From positions 1,967,001-2,031,000 of the forward strand of contig WPIO01000023.1 in assembly GCA_009760855.2 (NCBI GenBank): 64,000 nucleotides of DNA, given 5' to 3'. This DNA is from Cristatella mucedo (taxonomy: Eukaryota; Bryozoa; Phylactolaemata; Cristatellidae). This document shows positions 24,311-34,900 of this stretch, piece after piece. Under the pieces are notes generated by a model, which was not told the DNA's origin, made no database searches, and worked only from the letters and a program-made list of their open reading frames with translations. Numbering within the stretch: the first letter of the stretch is position 1; every line of letters starts with the position of its first letter. The position numbers were made by a program, and so were the translations under genes.

Positions 24311-25419
24311 TTTACTTTACTTTGCCTATTTGTCCTGTTGTCCGTGCAACACGTCGTTGGTAGAGCTGTATACAGGTGCCGAGGCTCAGAAGCCGTGAAA
24401 GCTGCAGATGTTGGGCACACTGCTATGAATATCATCTCGGAGATCTAGAGATCGGTGATCTCGGAGATCGGTGCGAGAGCTAGCAGCACAAATTAGCTGT
24501 CACCTTCACCAATTGGCCCCCTTCAATGGCCAGATGCTGTTGCAGCACTGCTCCCCAGAGAGTGTGGCACCAAGGAGGAACATCAACTGCTAAAGTGCAT
24601 CTTAGTACAGAGTGTCACTGCTGTGTCAAGTCTGTGGGAGGAACCAGATGGTGCAAGGTGGAGAGGATTACGTCCTGGGTTCTGATTGAACACCAGCAGG
24701 TTAAGAGATCAGTTTGAGCAGCTGCCGCAGCCTTGTCTGCTGCTGCTGCAGCAAGAAATGCTACTGCTGCCACGACTTGGTGGAGCATGAGAAGGTCGGT
24801 CCAAGACATATCTAGAATGGCACCATGCCACTGACTGATATGGTTCGCTCTTTGACAGGATATACCGATGCTACTGTAATGGTTTGTTTATGCTAGCAGC
24901 GATTTCTCTGGGATGAAGGATTTACAATAAGCTGCTGCATTGTTTTCAAAACAAGAGCCTATGCACGTTGCTTCGTCCGTCGCCTGGCTTATCAGCAGTG
25001 CTCTGGTCTCTCGGTCTGTGCTGGCAATCGGCACACAAGGTAGCACCTTCACCTGCAACCTCTGCCATAGTTGGTTAAATGAGACTTAACAAATTCTGCA
25101 AGTGTTTAGGCAGCTAGTGCTCAGCGATTAGCCATTAGCCATTCAGCCATCTAGGTGAGCTTAGCGAATCTTGAGCCAGTGGTCGGCCAGAGAGACTCTC
25201 TGTGTCTCGAGCACAATCCGAAATCAGCTAATGAACTGGCAGCCTCGAACTGGCTTGGGATCGTGGACTCGAAGGACCTGCCGAGGCTGTCCTAGAGTGA
25301 CTTGCAAGCCAATCGTGTTCGGTCGCAGTGAGCTGCCTTTCGTCGTCGTCGTCGCGAAATACTATATAAATCCCGAAATACTGCTGAGAAAGTGGCACTC
25401 GGAGAACAGCTACAGGTGC
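24311..25419. other. Intergenic DNA upstream of the CpG island
   Basis: Nothing supported. A short palindromic CTCGGAGATC repeat occurs at 24,434-24,470. Confidence 0.45.
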
Positions 25420-25767
25420 TGCTCCACCATATCTTGGGGGGCGGCTAGACCGGAGGGCCTAGCTCGCCAGCCAGCCAGCTTTCCGGCCAGACGTCGATGC
25501 CCCGAAAGCGCGAGCGAGTGCAGGATTAGAAGAGCGCCGCGGCTGCCGGCCCCCGGCCGCCACGGCGGCGGCACAGCCGGTGGAAGCTACCGGAGCTCCC
25601 TCGGGCGATGAGTAGCCCAAGGCAGGCAGGCGCGAGCAGACTCTGCGACGCCCCGAACTACATTACCGCATGTGTTTCGCGCGACTGGGAATACACGGTG
25701 CGACATGTGCCTCGAACCTAAGCGCAGCTCCGCGCAAAGGAATGTCGGAAGTCGGAACTCGACCAGC

Positions 25768-25811
<44 letters not shown>

Positions 25812-26619
25812 CGAAGCCCGAGGGCTATGCCGAAGCCCGAGGGCTGCCACGGCGCCGTCGGAAGGTCGCGCCGGCGGCGCGCAGGGTATCGCAAGCTGAC
25901 GGTTTCCGAAGATCCTAGTGCTAAGACTGTGCGGCGCGAAAGCGCGGAAAGCCGTCGCCGCCGCCGCCGCGAGCGAGCCAGACGCGCTTCGGGACCGCCG
26001 GCTCATAGCGAACCCGATCGCGCTGGTCGGCCTCCCGACGCCGACCCAGCGCGCGCGGGCGCGTTTTCCGCTCGCCGTGTGCGGCGGCGCACGGTAAACG
26101 CGGACATGCGTCGCGGACGTGCTTAGCCGCACCGCGTGGCACCGGCAGGAAATCTTGAGCCTGTCAATACATTCGCGCAAAACCTCTAGGCGCACGTTTT
26201 CCAAGCTAACAGCCCGCCGCGCCGGCGCCCCCGCCCCTCGCGCAACCGCGGCGTCCGAGAGGGGCGCCGTCCGACGGTGCGCGGATCGCGGCAAGCTGTC
26301 AGTCACCAGTGTCCCCCCCCCACCGGCCGCAACTCGGCAAGTTTATTTCATCGCTGCTCGTTGCACGCACTGCGAACTTGTTGCGAGTGTTCATCATCCG
26401 GCTGCGGCTCCTGCGCGCCGCCGCCGCCGCCGCCGCCCGGCGACAGCCATGACGGCGCGAGCGCGCGAGCGGGTGCCGACGGGCGGAGGGCGGCGCCGGC
26501 AGCCGGCAAGCGGGCTTGCCGTATTTCCGAGTCACAATTATGCGCTAAATTTGCGCTCTTATAAAGAAAAAATTTGCGCTCTGTCGCCGGTCGCAATTCG
26601 TGTCGACCGTCGCCGCAGC

Positions 26620-26720
26620 CAGGCGCTACTGCGCAGGCGGGCGGCATGTCATTACGGCCCTCGGTCTGATGACGTACGGCCGACCTCCCGGTCATGGCGG
26701 CCTAGTGCGGTGCGGACGCG
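26620..26720 (+). promoter_or_regulatory. Candidate core promoter with NRF1-, CRE- and YY1-like sites
   Basis: Within 100 bp there is an NRF1-like site (CTGCGCAGGCGG, about 26,630), a CRE/ATF-like site (TGATGACGTACG, about 26,668) and a YY1-like site (CATGGCGGC, about 26,694). Such clusters mark TATA-less CpG-island promoters. They lie just upstream of the strong splice donor at 26,800. The exact transcription start cannot be placed from sequence. Confidence 0.5.
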
Positions 26721-26799
26721 ACGCATCTCTCTCTCGTAGCCGTAGTCGAACAGAATTTGATTTCGAATCAGCGCGGAGGCCGTGCTTAGTCGAGTAAAG
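26700..26799 (+). other. KDM2: Probable noncoding first exon (5' UTR) ending at a strong donor
   Basis: The sequence AAAG|GTAAGTAAG at 26,796-26,808 is a near-perfect splice donor inside the CpG island. No open frame links it to the KDM2 N-terminus, so it is taken as a 5' UTR exon. It would splice to the acceptor before 27,948. The 5' boundary is a guess. Confidence 0.45.
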
Positions 26800-27947
26800 G
26801 TAAGTAAGTGCCGCACTCGTATTACCAGGCCGGTAGCGGCGTTTCGGCTCGCCGCGAAGGCGGCCGACGCGCGATTACGGCGCCCGCGCTCCCCCCGCGC
26901 CGGCGCCGCGAGCCGCTATCCGGCCGCTTGCCGGCTTCGCGCCGCTCGCTGTCCTCGATGGACGCGCCGAACGCCGGCGCGCTCGCCACCGAGCGCGCGC
27001 GAGCGCTCAGATCGTCGTCGGGGAACGCTTCGCCGATTTAAAACGAGACGCGCGGTCGGCGCGGCGGCCGCGTGCACGCTATTCTCGCCGCCGCGGCGCC
27101 GGCGGTCCGGCAGGTGGTGCCCGCGCGCGCTTCGGCGGCAGCGGCGCCGGCTTCGGACCCGCGCTTCCGCGAGCTCCGGTGTCGCGCCGCGTAACGCTAG
27201 CACGTCGTTGTGCCGCTGCCACACGCCCGGGCGTACGGCCTCTTCCTTTTAGCGGTCGCGGCCGCTGGCGGGTTAACGACCGGCGCCTTTCCTCCGGAAA
27301 AGCCGGCGGGCGGCGGTGGGCGCGGTTGGTGCCGGGTCGGTTGGCGAGCGCTTCCGGCTGAGCTGTGTTGGGCTGTCGCCAGTTTTCGTGCGGATGGGAA
27401 GAAGCGCGATCGGTCGCCTGCCGGCAACACTAAGCCGAGCACCTGTTTCCGGTTGTTAGTGGTAAAGCTGCTTGTGGCCCCACTTCGGGTTGGATTGGGG
27501 GGTTGACTGGCATCCGAAGCATCCATTTCGACTGTTGGACCTTTTAGGCTCGGACTGCTGAGTGCTTCGTAAGCTGGCCGTTATGGCGGTAGCTGCACTT
27601 CAATAGTTGCCAATTGTTCTCACGCTGCTACTGGCAAGTTCGTGAGTGGGGGGAAGGGGTGGGGAGGGGGCCTTGGGCTCACGTGACGTCACACAACCCA
27701 TGTCGCCCTTTGACCGACCATCCACCTCTGGGCTGAGCATGTCACATGAGTGCAAAATCACCCGAGTGAAGGGGACATCGAGAGAAGCTCACCGTTCTGG
27801 CTGGCATCGCCCTGCCATCTATATCGGATCAGCCATCTATATCGGATCGGCTGTTGCCAATGCTGTGCTAGTCAGTCAACCCAAAGTACCCCCTCGCTTG
27901 ATCACCGAACGACTTATCAGTTATTCTTTTATTTTAGCCATTTCTAG

Positions 27948-28091
27948 ATCGGTCTTTGCGAGTGAATAGGACTGGTAATTGTGAAACAATGTATCAATTC
28001 CGGAGAAGCCCCATCGGCAGCCTTGACATACAGGCCAAGCTTTCCTCCGAGAAGTATTCCGGCAATTTCATCAAGCACGTCAGTGCTAAAG
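27948..28091 (+). CDS. KDM2: Exon 2: start codon and KDM2-type N-terminus
   Basis: A pyrimidine-rich acceptor (TTTCTAG) precedes 27,948. The first ATG is at 27,989 with A at -3, and an in-frame stop lies further upstream at 27,935. Residues 1-34 include [20 protein letters not shown], aligning with the KDM2A/B stretch just before the JmjC N-terminal helices (FDLEEKL...YNANFV). It ends in phase 1 before GTATGC and completes a codon with exon 3. The neighbouring acceptor at 27,969 would give the same ATG. Confidence 0.75.
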
Positions 28092-28925
28092 GTATGCTTG
28101 GTCTGACTTGGCATCGAGATTGCGAAAGATGTTCGCGTTGCTGCAGCAGCTCTGTTGGTATCGTTGGTTGGTTATGCAGTTTGCACGATATGTCCCACAC
28201 CATCTGACTCGAGTTGTACAGAGCTTTGTGGTAAGAAGCCGGAGCAGCAGTGAAAATCAGCCTTTATGTAGAACAAATGCTGTAGTCGACAACAAGCCCG
28301 AGCTGCATGCTCATACTCAATCACAATCAATTACAACCGTTTTTAACCTGCCTTGTCTGGCACTGTGTTTTGATATGAGGGAATGAAGCTGCACGAAGAA
28401 GCCTAGCCTTTTGCGTATGCTCATAGGGAGGAGAGAGAGAGACCCCTGCGATTGATATTCTAGGCAAGGTCACGATCTGTCCTCCTCTCTGGCATAATCC
28501 TTGGGGTGAATGTGGCCAGCTGTCTCTAGACTTAGGTGTCAGCAGTATAAGCAGGTTAGGAACCATGCATAGAAACATAAACCTGTCTCTCCTGTTTGCT
28601 ATTTCTAGGAGCCACATCGTCCCCATACCAGAACAAATGTATCAATGTATAAGCGTATCAGTGTATAAAGTACAACTGTCCATTGTCTTATGAAATCTAG
28701 CTGTCGGCAGGTTTGTGGTGCATTGCCTCATATATGGTGACCATCACTCATATATGGTGACCATCACAAAGAGATTGCTATTCACCACACGAAGTTGACC
28801 ACCAAGTGTTGCCTACGTGAATGCATTCAAAATATAAGAGTTGTACTGTGGAGCAGTAAACCGGGGCTGAGCCAGCTGCTGCAGGCTGCATATAGTTTCA
28901 GCAGAGATCTCGCCTTCGGAGTTCC

Positions 28926-28988
<63 letters not shown>

Positions 28989-31900
28989 TCGCGCAGCGAG
29001 CTGTTCGGGAATTTCCGGCTGACCGATCATTATCAGCATTGGGGAAGGGGCTGGACTATGCTCACATTTTAGCTTTGCACAGTTGTCTAATGAAAGTAAT
29101 TCTTTACTGGTTGATTTAACAGCCTCTTTTGTATAGCGACAGAAGAGTCTTCAAGGCAATCACCATCGCTTGCAGAGGCAATAAAGAATTGCTCACCGAA
29201 GGATTTGAAACCACGACTTCAGGGCCGTGGTCGTGAAAAGCTGCAACCTAGTGTCCCTTCACGGTCCTTGGGGTTCAGCTCACTACGAGTGGTCCTGGGC
29301 TTGCTGTGGCGTGAAGAGCTTGCCTCATTGCCTATCTCCTTTCGCTAGTCACGTTGATGGCAGATAATATTCGGGCCTGTAGTGGTGCACCAGGTCTTGG
29401 TCATTTGCAATTCCTTTGGTGGGATATTGCTGAGCCCTCTCATGAGGACGAGTTGATTGGTCGAATAGTTTATTTGAATGATCGTGCTTTTTAAGCTGCC
29501 ATGATGGGACTCGTCCATGTTTCACGTGATCCTAGCATAAGAAAATAAATGCATGCATGCAGCTGATCTCTTATTAATCTGCATGCAGTGCTCTACAACT
29601 TTCCTTAATCTCAGGCTAGAGTTGCTGGATCAATCCTCGCTGCTGATTACCTATTATGTCCACCGGCACACGTTGCTATAGTCATTGCATGTTGTTTTTT
29701 AGATCTGAATCTTCGCTACATTCAGGAGCACGGGTTCTCCGGTCCTTTGATGGTGATTGATAAGACAAGCCTGGGTTTGAGGTATGCATGCATGCATGCT
29801 GTGGCAGCAACTTGCCGACCGATCAAACTGCATGAAGTGTAAAGTGCCTAGAAGGAGATTGAGTTCTCTGATGAGGCGCTATTACAAATGTATATTATTA
29901 TTATTATTATTATTACTATTGAGCTTGCAGACAGTGGCTTGGGTGCTTGCACTCCAGTGATTTCGTTTGGACTAGGCATTACAGGAAATAGTTGATCGAG
30001 TGTATGCCCTGAGCAAGGAGCTGTGTGCCAGGGTCCAGGATCAAAGTGAGGAGGCTGCCGTACTACAGCCTTCTTTTGGGTTGCCCACTGCCCTGCCGAT
30101 CAAATTCAACGCGCCCAGCCCCCCTCCCGTCCATTTTGGTTGCATTCGATTGTGAGTCGCCTCGGCCTGCCGCCGGGATAGGTGCTTCGATCATGGCGGC
30201 AGCGGTGGCGGCATCTTCTTTCGTCGGCAGAGTTCCGAGCCACGTGATCAGTGCGACCGATATCTCGAAGTATGCCGGTCAAAATTGTTCTGCCGATATC
30301 GTGGGAGCCGACCCGCAGACGACGACCATAGGCGACTGGAGCGCTTGCTGCGCGGTGGCAGCCATGGAGGAAGCTGACAGCTTGCAGACTCTGCCGCCGG
30401 CCGTGCGCGTCGAGCTCAGCAACACTCCCATGTCTCGACACCTCGAGGCACCTCGCGTGGTAGGTGCCTGCGCCAGCCTGTGCAATCGCGATGTCGCCGT
30501 GCCCCTGGCATTGCGCTGTGGCGCCGTCGTGCCCGACTCTGCCATCGTGTGCATTGCAGGTCCGCCAGCTGGATTGGGTGGATCGCGCCTGGCCAAAGCA
30601 TCTTAAGCAGCAAGGCGGCTCTGCCACCGAGGCCAGCACTTACCCGAAAGTCCAAAAGTAAGATATCCGCGGTCGGTTTAGGCTAGCAGCAGTTGCTCTG
30701 CCGGCGGCAGTGTTTTTGTCGACATGTGAAAGCTTGTCCGTGTGAGCGTGCGAGCGAGCGATCGTGTGTTTTTGTGAAGCGTCGGTGCAAGCGCTGGCAC
30801 ACTCCCCCATGAGCGTATAGAATGTTGGCCGTGCACAATGCGTCGCCGCCAAAGTTCCCACGTCGTGAGCAAACTCGGGTGTGCACACGGCGGGCTTGGG
30901 TAAGATTTCTCTCACCTCCTATCAAGAGACTGAGATTTGGCCGCGTGCTGCCAGAGAAGTTGGCTGGTGGCAATCGAAAGGCGTGAGTAACTTGTCTGTC
31001 TAGAGGGCTTCGTCAGGTCGCGGCAGTGACCTCGATAGGTGAGCGTCACCACGGAACCCGGTAGGTGTGGCAGCTTCTTCGGTCAGCCCTTTTTGTGCAC
31101 CACCACCATCTGCCAGTGGTAGGCTCGTGTGCTAGATACTGAGGGTACGAATTACTACTGCCCAGTGTGCGCTCCTCCTTGGTAATCGACTGCTGTCACT
31201 TTGGTTGGTGCCCTGCTGCCTCTTCCGTGTCTCACCTTATCAATTGCTGGGCCTGGTGGAACGGAAGAGAGGCGAGGAACTCGGCCGATGCGAGCCTGAC
31301 CTATCGACCTTAACCAAGCGCCAGGTGTCAGTGTCGTCAGCCTGCTTCGGAGCATGCGTCTGTCGTTTTGCAGCTCGGTGTCGCGCTGAAGGCCCCCCTC
31401 CTCACACACCCGCTAGTTTTCCAGGTTGCCCAGCCGTCTCACAGCGATTGTTTTATTTTCTCTTTTTCTCCACAGGTACTGCCTCATAGCAATGAGGAGC
31501 TGCTTCGTGGGATTTGCCACCGGTGTCAGCGGCTCGTCGTCGTGGTTTCACGTACTGCGCGGCCAGATAGTGAGTCGTCTGTCGCCTTTTAAATTGTCTG
31601 TGCGCATTAGTTTAGTGCATTTCCCGTGTCATTCGAACGTATCTCATTAGTTTAGTGCATTTCCCGTGTCATTCGAACGTATCTCGTTGCACAAGCGGAG
31701 TTGGTTAAAATGATTAAGAGCCGCAGGCGTCAAGGCACTCCTTCCAACCGCAGCCGATCCCCATGCTGGTGATATCTGTCTCTGGGCAGCGTGCGACGGC
31801 ACTTCGGCAAAAGATCAGCTCCACAGTCAAGCTCGCCTGCTTTCAGCTACTTTGCATTGCGAAATTTCGAGCCTGCTATTAGACAGCGATACCGCTTCCA

Positions 31901-34900
31901 AGTTGGCACGTTCACTTGTGACACATCCTATATCGTTTTCTGTAACTCAATACTATCCGGTCCTCGGGGCTGTGCAGTAAGGCATCCTTTAGTTGGCGCA
32001 AAATTCTGTGGCTAGACGAGTCAATTGTGAACGTGGCGATTGCCACTTTACACAACTGCTCACCGACCTGTACTGGCTCCTCAATCAAGCATATTTCAAG
32101 GTTTTCGTCTCTCTTAGCTCCTTTTATACTCTTGCTCTCGGCTGCCTATCAAAACTGCTTCCCAACCAGACTAGGCATCGTACTACGTGCTCTTTTGACT
32201 CAAAGCGTTCAGCCGTACCTGTAACCAACCTCAAATTCTTTTTGGAGACCCCGTTTGTGTAGTTTGTATGCTCCCAAAGCCTGTAGCTCAGTCCTGACCG
32301 TCGTTCAAGCATCTTGTGACTTGACGGTGTTAAATAAGAAGCTTAAAATTTTCCTGTCCTCTAGGTCCGTGTAAATTGTCCTTTGTACGCTTGAACGTGC
32401 TGATGCTGTGCATATTGTCACTAACCAATCGATATGCTTTCTTTGCAGCACAAGGAATGTGCCCAGAAGGGGATTCAGTTCTCTTAGGGCGCTGTACATT
32501 AGTTTTGTTATTCTTATAATTAAAAGATTAGGCAATGGCAGGTGCAGCTGATGCACAGTGACAGAAGTTGCATTGGAACAACCTGACGATTCAATTAGCG
32601 CATTTCAGATTTTAAAAAGGTTGCCTTTTCTTCGATTTCTTCGATAAAAGCAGAATGCAGAGTGAGGGGTTAGCACCATGTTTGATTATGTGTTGATAGG
32701 ATTTTGAATGTGGTGACCACATATGTGTGAGGGGCTACGGACATTTCTCCCCAACCCCAGAGGTAGGACATTCCCCCCCCTGGGGTAGGGCATTTCCTCC
32801 ACTTCCGTATGGAAATGCCATGATATAAACTGTCTTGTTTACATATCTTGTAAAAATATTATATAGTATATAACATATCCCTACATTGTAGTCATTAGAA
32901 ATGCGGTCGCTTCGGCCCTGCTTTTCGGCAGACCAAGTGCAAGGTCAAAGCTCTGCCCCGGGCGGCCATTAGCAGACGCTCATGGCAGCAGCTTCGAGCA
33001 CGTAGCAGTATCCTCGGCCGCCGCCCCTCCCGACATCGGCACTGCCGGCTACAGCACGTCCAAACCTCACCAAAGCTCCCGCAGTCGTTGCTGCACTGGG
33101 CGTTTCGCTGGCCATACCACCTTCGTCGGTTGTGCTATCGAGTCGCCGCTTATACTGAGTTGAGTTTATTTCAGCAGAGCGTGAACTTCCTTTGATCATG
33201 TATGTATATATCTGTATTCTTAGTTATACATTCATTAACATGGGTGGGGGGAATTATCCAATCCCGGAGGGGGAGAAAATGATCGGGGGGGGGGGGGAAA
33301 TGTCCTAGAGGTCACCAAGGGGGGGGGGAATTGTCCTACAACCACGCGTGAGCGTGTTGCTTGCTATGCAGCAGTGCACTGTTCTAGTCGCCTCGGTATT
33401 AGTCCCTTTTGGTAGCATACTTGAACTTGCGAATGCGATTTTCTGGCAGCCGACTCTATTTGTATGCATTCGGTCCGACCTACTAACCCCCCTCCCCTGC
33501 TTGCGGTCTCTGCTTGGCAGTCGTGCTAGCTAGGCAGATAGTCGTCTTTGTGCTCTATGCCAGCTTTTATAGGATTGATTATGCCACGCTTATCACTTGT
33601 TGCGATAAGCTATGAGTGCTATAGTTTGGATTTTGGTGTACTGAGCTAAATACGAGTCTCTAGCACGTGTCCTTTCTTTGACGGCATTGCGTGCCCTACC
33701 CGAGTAGTCGAATGTTATTGAGTTGCCACGATTGTAGACATTTTGGTTGCTTCCTCCGCTCGAGAAAAACTTTGAGCTTCTCGAAAAATGGATTGCATCA
33801 GGCAGAAAGGACGACGTTTTCCTGGCAGACGCCGCGGAGGAATGTCAGCGATTCAATCTCACCCAGGGAAGAACGCTGTTTCTGCCCTCCGGTAGGTGAA
33901 CGCAGGCAGCACTTATGTATAGTCGGTCTCGTGTCTAATGCCCGGATGTCGATGGTAATAATTCCAGTTCCAATTCTTGAAAGCTGACATGTCAGCGCTG
34001 CTGCAGCTGCTGCAGCAGCAGCGCGGACATGTTAGCTGTAGGAAACTTGCGATGAAGATGCCTGCTCCCATCACCGAGAAGCAGTGCAGACTTGGCATGT
34101 CTTGTCATTGCTCGAACTCTTGCTTGCCGTTTCTTCGAAGGCACCGCGTAAGCAGGGCAACGTCGAGCCTGTCCTGCTATGTGACGTAAGAGGCATTGAT
34201 AGGGAAAAATTATAGACATAGACATGAATGCTATCATATAAGGACTGGCACCGTTAAGTTCAAAAGATAGCCTTTACCTATTTTGCCCTGAGTCTATACA
34301 GGATATTTGAGGGTTGGTTGGAGACACGGCTATACAACTTGAGTCGGGTAGCCACTGTTACAATGCTTAGCCTGAAAAGGAAGTATTTGCTTCGATATGC
34401 CGATGAGGAAGTTAATGAAGAGACCTAATCGTGAACCCTGGGGTTTGATGGTGAGGGAGCCGGTATAGGACTGTAGTAAGTGATGCAATGTGGCAGTTGT
34501 GACACTCAGGACAGACAAGCCTAGCTGCAGATTTCTGCACATCAACTAGAAGCTGGTTTTGCCCAGTTGTTAAGGTGCTCGCCCCGACCAAGGTCTGGTC
34601 GTGGGCTCGAGCCCCGTGGCATATGTGAAGCACCTGGTAGAGAATAAGTTCTCTTAGGACACTATGCAAATTAATTATATTTTATATTAATGCAATTGGC
34701 ATAGCTTATAGCAGATAGACCTGGCTGGTGGCCTTTCCGTCTAGCCGTCGACGGTTCTACCATTGCTGGAGATAAACACTTTTATCACAGCTCTTAATAA
34801 TCATTCATTATCTTAAGTGATTACAGGCTTCGTTTGATATTTTACATGAGAACCTATTGCACGTGGTATGCAATTAAAATCTTCTCAGCCACTTTCTTCG

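Larger units (their letters stand above)
25420..27520. promoter_or_regulatory. CpG island promoter region of the KDM2-like gene
   Basis: About 2.1 kb of strongly GC-rich, CpG-dense sequence stands out from the AT-richer, CpG-poorer flanks. It directly precedes the first KDM2-homologous exon. It has no convincing TATA box. The many long ORFs inside it on both strands are products of base composition. It includes a (GGC)n run at 25,769-25,810. CpG-island promoters are typical of housekeeping chromatin genes. The protein encoded downstream contains CpG-binding modules, so self-recognition is conceivable but only inferred. Confidence 0.85.

Noticed and set aside
25587-27526. Long overlapping ORFs (up to 239 codons) on both strands in the GC-rich block
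   Set aside because: They coincide with a CpG island, are open in several frames at once, are Arg/Ala-rich by composition and contain no recognisable domain.
30106-30639. 177-codon minus-strand ORF
   Set aside because: Shadow of the KDM2 exons 4-5 on the plus strand.
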